Shown piece by piece: positions 1 through 8,358 of a stretch of DNA of 14,666 nucleotides; the stretch's first letter is position 1; every line of letters starts with the position of its first letter. The stretch comes from an uncultured Bacteroidota bacterium. Its GTDB lineage: Bacteria > Bacteroidota > Bacteroidia > UKL13-3. Below the pieces are notes generated by a model. That model was not told the DNA's origin. It did not search any database and worked only from the letters and a program-made list of their open reading frames with translations. A program made the position numbers and the translations under genes. The stretch is taken from the NCBI GenBank assembly GCA_903907885.1, contig CAIVPY010000289.1, positions 1-14,666 on the forward strand. Reading direction: 5' to 3'.

Positions 1-1904
1 CCATTTGTGCCTAAAGTACTTCGTGATGAATATACTAAATTGTGAAAGCCTGTTGACTCGTGCAATTCCACCAAAATAGTATCAGCAATTGTAGTAGGTG
101 AAACCCCATCTGCTGCAAAAGGAGAAGCCGACATTGTGCCATTACCATTATATAAGCCTTGCAAAAAGGCAGTTAAGTTTAATGAAAGGTTACCTAAAAC
201 AATATTCATATATCCATCTTGCGATTTTGCATAAAAATCACCTTGATTGAACAATAGGTTTGAAGTATAAAAATATATATTAGCACCAATGTTTACAGGA
301 TTTTTCACCTTACCCTTTAATCTAAATAGAATGCCATTGGTGTTGATAGGATTTGTTCCTGCCATAGCTATGGTGATTTTGTTGGTAGTACTGTTCTGAG
401 TAATACTCCAGTTTGAAGCCATTGTATTGGTTAAAAAAGCCTCAACAGAATCTAATGTATTATCCGTATAGGTGATTGTTATTTGCATTGAGTAAATTGA
501 TCGTTGACCCGTTAAATTTGAAATTGAAACTGGGTAATTGAACGAAGTGTTTTTTGAACTGCCAATATTAGGAAGTGTCAATAGTGCATCATACACTTGA
601 AGGTTGTTGGTAAGTGTGCTAGTGTTTATACTATCAGTTACTTTTACTTTTACCATGCCACCTTTCTTAGCTATAAACAATCCATTTGATGAGATGCTAC
701 CTTTACTGGTATCAGTAACCATAAATGTGTAAGGTGGAACTCCTCCACTTGCAGTAAATTGCTGTGTCTGATTTGTATAGAACTCACCATTTGTGGGACT
801 GATATATAATTGGGGTACTGAGCTGAAATAAATGGATCCACCTAAAGTGTTAGCTGGTGTATTTTGATTGAATAGTATATTTTGAACACTTAAACCACTA
901 CTTGATGGATTCAACACTTTAAATCTAATTTTTAATAGATTTCCTGCTCCCGATAAGTAACTTGATTTTGCAAATGATATAAGCATATACCCACTATACA
1001 CTTGATAATATACAAAGGCATTTTGTAGCAATGTGTTACCCAAAAGGATAGAGTCTGGTAACAAACAGCTTGTACAAAAATTTACCCTAAATGAACCAGA
1101 TAATATATTTGAGGAATTGGTTGAATTTATCCTAACGGGATAAACTATGCTTGATAAGGGCAAAATAGTGGTATCTGGTATTATTAACTTTAATTCTCTT
1201 ACTTCAATATCACTATCAGTAGTGTCAACAATACCATTAGCTGATTGCACCCTTACTTTAGTTTTACCACCAGCAATAGATTTTAACATACCATTAGCTG
1301 TTATACTTGCTACAGATGGGGTAATAACTTGATAGGTGTAAGGGCTTGTTCCTCCACTTACATATACCTGAACACTGTCACCAACAGTTAAAGGGCTCGC
1401 ACTACCAAAATATGCCGAAATTGTAGGTGGCGCGTTTATGTATAATATACCACTTTTAAAATTCATTGCAGGTAAGCCTTGGTTAAAATAACAGGATGAA
1501 ATGCCTGAAAAATTAAAGCCAATATTTGTTGACTGGTTTAATTGAAACCTCATGTATAATAATTTCCCCTTGCCTGACAAAACGGTGCTTCCAGCTGCCG
1601 ATATAGATAGTATTCCTGTGCTTGTATTTAAGTTATAGCTTGGTGCTGAATATCCTGCACTTAATGTGCCAGTAGTAATTATTCCAATAAAACTAATTGG
1701 AACCGTATTATAGCTAACTTTTAGTTGATATGACAGCACATTTTTACCTGTTAATGTGCTGTCAACATATATGGGAATATCTATAATACTACCAATAGTG
1801 CTAGTTGTGTCGGGTATTCTTATACCAATGGTTTGAGCACTTGTCGTATTAACATATAAACAAATGACGAGCAATAATCTTGTTATTGTTTTCATAACTT
1901 TCAT
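1..1904 (-). CDS. Secreted multi-cohesin/Ig-like surface protein, 3' end cut by window edge
   Basis: An uninterrupted minus-strand frame runs from an ATG at 1904 to the left edge: 634 complete codons plus two bases of a glycine codon, with no stop. The N-terminus (MKVMKTITRLLLVICLYVNT, then TSAQT) is a signal peptide probably cut after SAQ or nearby; a second ATG at 1895 is an equally good start. Three related beta-sandwich modules at about residues 25-158, 238-362 and 443-567 look cohesin-like (openings such as IDIPIYVDS, YPVRINSTN and FNYPVSISN; closings such as SGILYINAP and DGYMNIVLG). They are separated by two bacterial Ig-like (BIG2-type) modules at 159-237 and 363-442, each with a GG-x-PYT motif (SGGTSPYTY, SGGVPPYTF). 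From residue 573 a motif LNLTAFLQGLYNGNGTM followed by DTILVELHE begins, which in Bacteroidota usually precedes a dockerin-type region. It starts 13 bp after the 2089-aa gene's stop, so the two are probably co-transcribed. Function unknown; a structural or scaffold role on the cell surface is inferred. Confidence 0.85.
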   Translation of the reverse strand, partial: MKVMKTITRLLLVICLYVNTTSAQTIGIRIPDTTSTIGSIIDIPIYVDSTLTGKNVLSYQLKVSYNTVPISFIGIITTGTLSAGYSAPSYNLNTSTGILSISAAGSTVLSGKGKLLYMRFQLNQSTNIGFNFSGISSCYFNQGLPAMNFKSGILYINAPPTISAYFGSASPLTVGDSVQVYVSGGTSPYTYQVITPSVASITANGMLKSIAGGKTKVRVQSANGIVDTTDSDIEVRELKLIIPDTTILPLSSIVYPVRINSTNSSNILSGSFRVNFCTSCLLPDSILLGNTLLQNAFVYYQVYSGYMLISFAKSSYLSGAGNLLKIRFKVLNPSSSGLSVQNILFNQNTPANTLGGSIYFSSVPQLYISPTNGEFYTNQTQQFTASGGVPPYTFMVTDTSKGSISSNGLFIAKKGGMVKVKVTDSINTSTLTNNLQVYDALLTLPNIGSSKNTSFNYPVSISNLTGQRSIYSMQITITYTDNTLDSVEAFLTNTMASNWSITQNSTTNKITIAMAGTNPINTNGILFRLKGKVKNPVNIGANIYFYTSNLLFNQGDFYAKSQDGYMNIVLGNLSLNLTAFLQGLYNGNGTMSASPFAADGVSPTTIADTILVELHESTGFHNLVYSSRSTLGTN

Positions 1905-1917
1905 ATTTTAAAAACAA

Positions 1918-4900
1918 TTATTTAAGTAACATTACTTTTTGCATCATTTGTTCATCAGTGGTTTTAACAAAAATGATATAGGTACCACCATCTAATGGCA
2001 ATCCATTATTATCGTTGCCATCCCAAGTGTATAATGTTCCTCCGCTACCTTTGTTTTCAATGGTAGTTGAAAAAACCTGCTTGCCTATTATTGAGTAAAT
2101 CTCAATTGTAACTTTAGGTTCAGGTTTAGCAAGTACAAAAGGAATATTAACAGTGTTGTTAAACGGATTTGGATATGGGGTGTCAAAATGTAAATTGCTG
2201 ATTTGAGTTATGCTAGTAGTTTTATTTTCTATGGTTATTGTTCCACCAAATACTTCTGATTTCATATCGGTTTCGTTGGCTAGAAATTTAACAATACTAA
2301 GAGATGTTATGCTTTGTTTTGAAGAGCTGCCTTTTGCTATTAAGGTAAGGTAAATAAAATCTCCATCTGTTTTCAAATAATCAACCGAGGCCAATGAAAG
2401 ATATATCATTCCTTTTAGGGTGTCAATATTTTGATTGAAACTTAAATTTTGTGTGTATGAACCAGCGGTTAAATCTAAAATACTCAATAGGGATGGGTCA
2501 TATTTAATATGCAAATCTATGGATTGAGCCAAGTCAACTTTGCTGATATGAATAGGAATTGTAAATGTATCGCCAGCTAAAATTGCTTTGTTATCCATGT
2601 TTAAACTTGCAAAAGCAGGAACAATTGGATTGGACTTTTTAAATAGCTCTTCAGCAGGGAAAACAAGAATTTTATTTACTACATATTGGAGAATTAACGA
2701 ACCATCATAAGCCGTTATACCACTAGTGCCTGAAACATCTGCTACCCTTGTTTGTAGGGCATTAAATGTAATTAAACTAACTGATTTTTGTAAAACCAAA
2801 GCAGCATCATACGCTTGAACAGTGCCATTTAAACTTACATCTCCCATTATTGGATTTTGGGCATCTATAGTGCGGAATGGAGAATATGAAACGGCATCTG
2901 ATATTTTATCTCCTGTTCCACTTGCGTTTGACACATGTGTTGGACCCGTATTATTTCCCCACCAACAATTTTGGGCATTAATAGTAAATGTTTTGTTAAC
3001 ATTATTCACTCCATAATAAATATTATTCATAAAATCACAATAATTGATTACTGGATTGGAAGCTCCTGTCGCATAAATTCCATAATAATTATTACTAAAC
3101 AATGAATAAGTAATAGAGGGACTTTTGCTTGTTAAGTTTATACCAGAATATGAATATTTAACAATGATATTTCTAAATCTGCAAATGCTATTAATAGCCT
3201 GATTATCTAAATAGATGCCACTCCATTCTCCACTAGGTGATGTGTAATTTGAATCTGCATTGGTATCGCCACCATAAAAATCATCCATAATGGATGTAAA
3301 CACAATGGTACTGTCTGCTGTTAAACCACCTTCGGCTATGAGCCCTTTATTAACGTATAATTGACCACCTGTAAATTTACACACCACCCCAGGAGCTATG
3401 GTAAGTGTAGCCCCAGAACCAATGTAAAATTGTGAGAATATGTAAGGGATATTTGTAATGCCCGCAAAATTCCTTTTGGCTAAGGTAACATCTTGCGATA
3501 GGGTTTCATTCATAATTCCGATACCTCTATAGGTATAATTTCCAGTGATGGTATTGTTTAAGGTTGAAGAAGGATAAGATAAAATCGAAGTGTAAATGGG
3601 GTAACCAACATAATTGTTGCTGCCTCCCCATGCTAAATTATCAAACTTGCAATTGTTTATGGCGGGCTGCGATACCCCAGTTAGGGAAACACCATACCGG
3701 GCAAATTGAAATAAGCACGAGTCAATTAAAGGGGATGCTGAATTTAATTGGATACAACTACTAAAATTATACCTAAAAATAGCATTGCGAACCAAACTAG
3801 CATCATCGCTGATGTCGCTAAAAGTAATAGCAGTACTATTAAAGGGATAGTCTCTTGGGTTTTGAATGTTTCCATCTTGTTTAGTATCTAAAGGATTCCC
3901 GTAACTATCATCGGCAATACTTGTAAACACCACAGGTGATGCTGTGGTGCCATTCACTATCAACTTTCCATTTACTGTCCAATAGCCATTTTTAAAAACC
4001 ACACCTGCCGGGATGGTAATGGTAGTGCCAGCATTTATGGTAAAATACTCACCAATGTAGGTTATGTTGTTGTATCCTGCAAAATTTCGGATGGGTACGG
4101 TAGCATTTTGTGAAAAAGTTTCGCCAACAATTCCTAAAGCTATTGTTTGTACGTTTGATAGCGAAATATTGGTAAATGTTGGGTTTGAAAACATAGCCAT
4201 ACGAACTGGAACATTGTCAATATTTAGGAGTTGGGTGTTTTTTATAATGGCAGAAGTTGATCCATACGAACCAATAGCGGGAGAAGAGGTTTGTTCAATG
4301 ATACAACTATCTATGGTTAAGACTGTTGAACTGTTAATATAGATTACCTCTCCACTTGCCCCTCCATATCTGAAAATGCAATTTTTAAGCGAACTGTTTA
4401 TGGATGATGAATTAAATAAAATACCAGACCAGTAGCCTTTTCCTGGTGATGTTGCATTGCCATTGTTATTATAATCACCTCCATTTGAATCGTCATGTTT
4501 GGATGTAAATATTATTTTATCTGATACAGTACCTAAGGCAATCAGTGCTCCATTTACGATAATTAGTGAGCTACCAGTTTCAGATTTAACTACAACTCCT
4601 GCCTCTATCGATAAAGTGGCAGTGGCATTAATGGTTAAACTAACTATAAAATAGGCAATATTGCTTATACCTGCCATCGATCTTTTTCTTAACAAAGCAT
4701 TTGAAGATAGGGTGCGGTCCGTAATTTGAATGCCACGTGTGGCATTAGCCGTAAATGTAATGTTGCTGAAGGTAGGGTCAGAGGTTAACGACATTCCTAT
4801 AGGGTCTGAATTTCCGTTTTGCAATTGCACACTATCAATTATTGGGTTTGAGTTGCCCTCAAACCCAAGTCCGAAACCAGAAGTGTTTGTTATGATACAA

Positions 4901-7900
4901 TCGTCCATTGATGCAGCCGCATTGTTCCATTTAACTACACCAGTACTTGCACCAGCAAATTTCATAGTGGTGCATCTAATTTTAGAATAGGCATCATCGC
5001 TGCTAGGGTTGAAACTGATATTGCCCCAATTGCCTGCCGCTGGTATGGTAGCATTACCATCCCCATTGGTGTCGAATGGATTTCCTACATTGTCATCGGA
5101 TATCGAAGTGAGTATAACCCTACTTGATGGTGTACCACTTATTTTGAATCCTCCATCAACATATATATAGTAATTCACATTTTTTATGACCACACCATTT
5201 TCAACTTCTACATTGGTTCCACTGGCAATGGTTAAAGAACCTAATAAAACATAAGTGATGTTGGTATATCCTGAAATATTTCTTTTCATTAGCAAACCAT
5301 TTACAGTAACCGTTTCGCCAATAATACCCAAACCTAAATAGCCTGCATTGGTAAAAGTATTGTTTGAAAAAACTGGATTGGCAGAAACCGACATGGCTAT
5401 GGGAGTTGAAGAACTATTGATGATTTGGTTATTGGTAAGTGTTGGGTTAGATGCTTGGTAACACATGATGCCATTTGTACAATTACTTATTTTGCAATTG
5501 GATATGGTAGGACTAGCATTTATGGTTGTTATTGAACCCCCAGATTGATATTGATTTGAATAATAGGTTTGATTTAATGAAGCAAATCGAATATCGCAAT
5601 AATTTAATAAAGATGCGTTTAAACTACCAGGTGCAAACACAATGCCTCCAAAATCAGCTTTGGTAGCAGAGGTTTGTGTGCCGTTCTTATTGGTGTCTCC
5701 AGGTCCCCCTGCATTGTCATCATGCACTGAGGTCATCACAATGTTGCTATCAATTGTACCATTCGCATATATTGCCCCGAGTACAATTATTTTGTAATTG
5801 CTAACCGATTTTATTACAATTCCTTTGTTTATGGTTAATGATTTTCCTACGGGAACTGTTATATCACCAAGCATTACATAGGTTACATTGGGTGATGTGG
5901 TAACTTTTCTAATTTTTAAAGTGGCATTTGCCGCCAATGTGCTAGCTATTAATCCAATGGCATCGTATGTATTGTCCTGAAACGAAAATATATTACCTGT
6001 AAATGTTGGGTCAGCATCAAAAGTGAGTGCAATGGGGGTAAGTCCACTTGAACCAATTGTGCAACCATTAATTATGGGATACGAAGCATTTGTGGCATAT
6101 ATTCCATGATAGTTATAACTAAATATGCAACTATCAATTGTTGGTGAAGCATTATCAATAGTTACACCATTGGTAGCATATTTAATGGTTACACGCCTTA
6201 AAATACTAGCTGAATCAATTGATGCATCGGGGAAATTAATACCATACCATTGATTCATTGCAGGAGCAGTTGCACTTCCATTTCCGTTGGCGTCTCCACC
6301 TAAGTTGTCATCATGAAAAGAAGTAAAATAGATTTGTTTGCCAACACTAGCATTTGCAATTAGTTTACCATTACTTACAACTATACCTGTACCTGGAAAT
6401 TTTAAAATATTATCATCACTTAATTGCAACCTGCCTCCAGTGTATATATAGTAAGTACTCGGAAAATAATAAGGAATATTAATGCTTGGCAAAGTCATAG
6501 ATGAAGAAAGTGATGAGTGATTCATAAATACATACTTGTTTGTATTTCCACTAAAATTATTTGCTATTCCGTTTAAAACCAAAGTTGATGGACCTGCATA
6601 TTCCACTGGAGTTACACAACCTGTTATTGTGCAACCCGTCATGGTAGCATTTCCATTACTCATGTATAGTCCTCTTGCACAATTTCCGTTTATGGTAACA
6701 TTGCTAAATGATTGAGAGGTTGGATTATTACAATAAATACCTGCTGTGGTCATTCCGCTTATAATTCCACCAGTAAACGAACTGCTACTTGTAGTACTTC
6801 CATTAAAATTCACCCCATAAGCAGAGTTAGACATATTGGTTCCATTGGTAATAACACTTCCATAATTGATATACACACACGTGCCACAGTTTGTAAAAGT
6901 ACCTCCCGTTAAATTAGCCGATGTCGTATTGTTTGCGTAACCAGTCATGTAAATTCCATAACTTTGAAAATTAGAGAAATCGGTTGCATTGGTGGTAATA
7001 GATCCTCTAAGTACATTAATGTATTGAGCATAAGAAACCTGACACGAAGTAAGGGATACCGAACCTGCGTTGTTGGCATCTCCAATATTGATTATGCCCC
7101 ATTTGCCAGGGGTTGGCGAAGCACTGCTTGATGTAAACAATGTACTAGTAGCATTAAGAGTTCCATTTACATTCAAACCTATATTATCTGCAAACTTTAC
7201 CGTACTAGCAGCTGGGATTGTAAGTGTTTTTGAATTGTTAATTGTAAAACTTTGCGAAAAGTAATAATACAAATCTATAGATGGTAAATTCATAGAGGCT
7301 GTCATGGTAGCAAAGTTGATTAACACGTAGCTATTGGTATTGCCTGAAAAAGTATTTGCTATTCCATTTAAAACCAAAGTTGATGGTCCAGTATATTCCA
7401 CAGGAGTTACACAACTTGTTATTGTGCAACCCGTCATGGTAATATTTGCATAATTCAAGTATAGGCCTCTTGTACAATTTCCGTTTATAGTAACATTACT
7501 AAATGATTGAGAGGTTGAATTGTAAGAAGTAATAGCTGCTGTTGTCATTCCGCTTATTGTTCCACCAGTAAACGAACTGCTACTCATACTATTTCCAGTA
7601 AAATACACCCCGTTAGAAGAGCTAGTCATATTAGTTCCATTGGTAACCACACTACCATTTTGATTTAAATAAATACAAGTACCACAATTGGCAAAAGTGC
7701 CTCCAGTTAAGTTAGCAGTTGCACTATTTGTTGCATTTCCATTAATGTTAATACCATAACTTGAAAAATTAGAAAAATCGGTTGCGTTAGTAGTTATAGA
7801 TCCCTTTAAAACATTAATGTATTGAGCGTAGGATACTTGGCACGAAGTAAGGGATACGGCACCGGTGTTGGTGGCATCTCCTATATTGATTATGCCCCAT

Positions 7901-8187
7901 TTGCCAGCGGTTGGTGTTGCACTGCTTGATGTAAACACAGCACTGGTAGCATTTAGATTACCCAATATGGTCATTCCAAAACCATCATTAAACTGAACGG
8001 TAACACCGCTGCTAATAGTTAAAGTAATACCCGTATTTACGGTAATGCTTGACGTGACTATGTAGGGACTTCCAGCAGAGTTCCAAGTAGTGTTTGATGC
8101 AATTGCACCACTAACATTTGTTGCCTTTGACGTATTAGTTAAAATAATCATCAAGACGAAAAGTTGTACTAAGTAAAATTTTTTCAT
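1918..8187 (-). CDS. Giant T9SS-exported beta-helix protein with dockerin and cohesin domains
   Basis: A 2089-residue secreted protein. Residues 1-22 are a signal peptide (MKKFYLVQLFVLMIILTNTS, then KA). Residues ~44-574 hold two long repeats of ~266 residues, and ~575-1775 hold six units of ~200 residues. All are rich in N, T, S, I, V and G with the SNCTNGI / NPTLTNNQI rhythm of right-handed parallel beta-helices, capped by NCWWGNNTGP at 1740-1749. A dockerin-like pair of Ca-binding repeats follows at 1781-1840 (D1783, S1785, N1787, D1794; D1817, S1819, T1821, D1828). Next come a cohesin-like domain at ~1858-1988 and a type A T9SS sorting domain at ~1998-2089 (YPNPFN at 2005-2010, ending QKVMLLK). 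Beta-helices of this kind occur in adhesins and in polysaccharide-active enzymes. I see no catalytic motif, so adhesin or surface scaffold is the more cautious reading. The ATG at 8187 is directly followed by the signal peptide. Confidence 0.93.
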   Translation of the reverse strand: MKKFYLVQLFVLMIILTNTSKATNVSGAIASNTTWNSAGSPYIVTSSITVNTGITLTISSGVTVQFNDGFGMTILGNLNATSAVFTSSSATPTAGKWGIINIGDATNTGAVSLTSCQVSYAQYINVLKGSITTNATDFSNFSSYGININGNATNSATANLTGGTFANCGTCIYLNQNGSVVTNGTNMTSSSNGVYFTGNSMSSSSFTGGTISGMTTAAITSYNSTSQSFSNVTINGNCTRGLYLNYANITMTGCTITSCVTPVEYTGPSTLVLNGIANTFSGNTNSYVLINFATMTASMNLPSIDLYYYFSQSFTINNSKTLTIPAASTVKFADNIGLNVNGTLNATSTLFTSSSASPTPGKWGIINIGDANNAGSVSLTSCQVSYAQYINVLRGSITTNATDFSNFQSYGIYMTGYANNTTSANLTGGTFTNCGTCVYINYGSVITNGTNMSNSAYGVNFNGSTTSSSSFTGGIISGMTTAGIYCNNPTSQSFSNVTINGNCARGLYMSNGNATMTGCTITGCVTPVEYAGPSTLVLNGIANNFSGNTNKYVFMNHSSLSSSMTLPSINIPYYFPSTYYIYTGGRLQLSDDNILKFPGTGIVVSNGKLIANASVGKQIYFTSFHDDNLGGDANGNGSATAPAMNQWYGINFPDASIDSASILRRVTIKYATNGVTIDNASPTIDSCIFSYNYHGIYATNASYPIINGCTIGSSGLTPIALTFDADPTFTGNIFSFQDNTYDAIGLIASTLAANATLKIRKVTTSPNVTYVMLGDITVPVGKSLTINKGIVIKSVSNYKIIVLGAIYANGTIDSNIVMTSVHDDNAGGPGDTNKNGTQTSATKADFGGIVFAPGSLNASLLNYCDIRFASLNQTYYSNQYQSGGSITTINASPTISNCKISNCTNGIMCYQASNPTLTNNQIINSSSTPIAMSVSANPVFSNNTFTNAGYLGLGIIGETVTVNGLLMKRNISGYTNITYVLLGSLTIASGTNVEVENGVVIKNVNYYIYVDGGFKISGTPSSRVILTSISDDNVGNPFDTNGDGNATIPAAGNWGNISFNPSSDDAYSKIRCTTMKFAGASTGVVKWNNAAASMDDCIITNTSGFGLGFEGNSNPIIDSVQLQNGNSDPIGMSLTSDPTFSNITFTANATRGIQITDRTLSSNALLRKRSMAGISNIAYFIVSLTINATATLSIEAGVVVKSETGSSLIIVNGALIALGTVSDKIIFTSKHDDSNGGDYNNNGNATSPGKGYWSGILFNSSSINSSLKNCIFRYGGASGEVIYINSSTVLTIDSCIIEQTSSPAIGSYGSTSAIIKNTQLLNIDNVPVRMAMFSNPTFTNISLSNVQTIALGIVGETFSQNATVPIRNFAGYNNITYIGEYFTINAGTTITIPAGVVFKNGYWTVNGKLIVNGTTASPVVFTSIADDSYGNPLDTKQDGNIQNPRDYPFNSTAITFSDISDDASLVRNAIFRYNFSSCIQLNSASPLIDSCLFQFARYGVSLTGVSQPAINNCKFDNLAWGGSNNYVGYPIYTSILSYPSSTLNNTITGNYTYRGIGIMNETLSQDVTLAKRNFAGITNIPYIFSQFYIGSGATLTIAPGVVCKFTGGQLYVNKGLIAEGGLTADSTIVFTSIMDDFYGGDTNADSNYTSPSGEWSGIYLDNQAINSICRFRNIIVKYSYSGINLTSKSPSITYSLFSNNYYGIYATGASNPVINYCDFMNNIYYGVNNVNKTFTINAQNCWWGNNTGPTHVSNASGTGDKISDAVSYSPFRTIDAQNPIMGDVSLNGTVQAYDAALVLQKSVSLITFNALQTRVADVSGTSGITAYDGSLILQYVVNKILVFPAEELFKKSNPIVPAFASLNMDNKAILAGDTFTIPIHISKVDLAQSIDLHIKYDPSLLSILDLTAGSYTQNLSFNQNIDTLKGMIYLSLASVDYLKTDGDFIYLTLIAKGSSSKQSITSLSIVKFLANETDMKSEVFGGTITIENKTTSITQISNLHFDTPYPNPFNNTVNIPFVLAKPEPKVTIEIYSIIGKQVFSTTIENKGSGGTLYTWDGNDNNGLPLDGGTYIIFVKTTDEQMMQKVMLLK
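1921..2196 (-). other. T9SS type A C-terminal sorting domain of the 2089-aa protein
   Basis: Residues ~1998-2089 carry the conserved pattern of type IX secretion cargo. There is a YPNPFN motif (2005-2010), an IEIYSIIGKQV strand (2028-2038), a WDGNDNNGLPLDGGTYI turn (2055-2071) and a basic hydrophobic end QKVMLLK. In this family the domain directs passage through the outer-membrane T9SS translocon and is cleaved during surface attachment or release. It is the strongest taxonomic marker in the window, since T9SS is essentially confined to Bacteroidota and close relatives. Confidence 0.93.
2224..2616 (-). other. Cohesin-like domain of the 2089-aa protein
   Basis: Residues ~1858-1988 read as a cohesin-type beta-sandwich: an opening AGDTFTIPIHISKVDLAQSI (1871-1890), then DLHIKYDPSLLSILDL (1891-1906), SLASVDYLKTDGDFIYLTLI (1931-1950) and a closing GGTITIE (1981-1987). 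The family binds dockerin modules in cellulosomes. In Bacteroidota it is also common as a module of unknown partner next to a dockerin. It lies directly after a dockerin in the same chain and resembles the three modules in the downstream gene. Confidence 0.75.
2668..2847 (-). other. Dockerin type I-like Ca-binding domain of the 2089-aa protein
   Basis: Residues 1781-1840 contain two copies of a D-x-S-x-(N/T)-x6-D loop followed by a helix: GDVSLNGTVQAYDAALVLQ and, 34 residues later, ADVSGTSGITAYDGSLILQ. The duplicated loop-helix spacing and the AYD-x-(A/S)LxLQ helix fit dockerin type I. Serine at loop position 3, where dockerins commonly have asparagine, is a mild departure. Partner cohesins are plausible both in the same chain and in the adjacent gene. 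Confidence 0.8.
2863..6465 (-). repeat. Six ~200-residue beta-helix repeat units (coding repeat)
   Basis: Within residues ~575-1775 the pattern (F/M/L)TS-x2-DD-x2-G, then a D-x-N-x-(D/N)-x loop, then W-x-G-(I/N)-x-(F/L), occurs six times. It starts at residues 621, 818, 1026, 1227, 1421 and 1630, a spacing of 194-209 residues. Examples are FTSFHDDNLGGDANGNG, LTSISDDNVGNPFDTNGDG and FTSIMDDFYGGDTNADS. Later in most units comes a second signature, KRNFAG-x-(N)-NI-Y (seen at about 967, 1167, 1366 and 1571), which marks entry to the next unit. The units are diverged at the DNA level, so this is an old duplication series. Confidence 0.85.
6466..8058 (-). repeat. Tandem pair of near-identical ~795 bp coding repeats
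   Basis: Two direct copies lie head to tail, about 7261-8058 (residues 44-309) and 6466-7260 (residues 310-574). They are offset by 798 bp at their start and 795 bp near their end, a one-codon difference. Shared blocks include GKWGIINIGDA (95 and 361), VSLTSCQVSYAQYINVL, GSITTNATDFSNF and GPSTLVLNGIAN (267 and 532). A 25-base stretch is identical between 6622-6646 and 7417-7441. The high DNA similarity shows a duplication far more recent than the six-unit series beside it. Confidence 0.92.
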
Positions 8188-8228
8188 AGAATAATTTAAT
8201 TAAGTTTAATGGATAAAATTTGTTGTGG

Positions 8229-8261
8229 TTTGGTTATTATGTAATTATAATTTTATATTTA
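8229..8261 (+). promoter_or_regulatory. Possible Bacteroidota-type promoter ahead of the 8269 microprotein
   Basis: TTTG at 8229-8232 and TATATTTA at 8254-8261 are separated by 21 bp. They resemble the Bacteroidota sigma-A consensus (TTTG, about 19 bp, TAnnTTTG), but the last base of the -7 box differs and the region is AT-rich, so a chance match is quite possible. The -7 box would lie only about 8 bp before the ATG at 8269, leaving a leaderless or very short leader. Confidence 0.2.
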
Positions 8262-8268
8262 CAACAGT

Positions 8269-8358
8269 ATGTTTTTATTATTACTAAGTTTAGTGATATA
8301 TATCATTGCCTTTCAATACATTAGCACAAAGTGGGACAGAAGAGAAAGGAATAAGTAA
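8269..8358 (+). CDS. Possible 29-aa single-pass membrane microprotein
   Basis: An ATG frame of 29 codons encodes a hydrophobic stretch (MFLLLLSLVIYIIAF, residues 1-15) followed by a charged tail (KWDRRERNK, residues 21-29), the usual layout of a short membrane-anchored microprotein with a cytoplasmic basic tail. It is divergent from the 2089-aa gene and lies in an otherwise empty gap. I do not recognise a family. At this length and base composition a chance ORF cannot be excluded; the orderly hydrophobic-then-basic composition is the only support. Confidence 0.3.
   Translation: MFLLLLSLVIYIIAFQYISTKWDRRERNK

Noticed and set aside
1147..1332. Plus-strand 61-codon frame inside the left-edge gene
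   Set aside because: It is antisense to the continuous minus-strand cohesin/Ig coding frame and has no recognisable features.
2822..7264. Several plus-strand frames of 64-92 codons opposite the 2089-aa gene
   Set aside because: All are antisense shadows of a repetitive, low-complexity N/T/S-rich coding sequence, and they recur with its repeats.
6466..8058. CRISPR array or insertion-sequence pair as an explanation of the direct repeats
   Set aside because: The repeat unit is ~795 bp, open in one reading frame throughout, and encodes beta-helix protein. There are no spacers, terminal inverted repeats or transposase.
1918..8187. Classical cellulosome scaffoldin or pectate-lyase enzyme
   Set aside because: No carbohydrate-binding module, glycoside hydrolase or lyase catalytic motif is visible; the beta-helix alone does not prove enzyme function.
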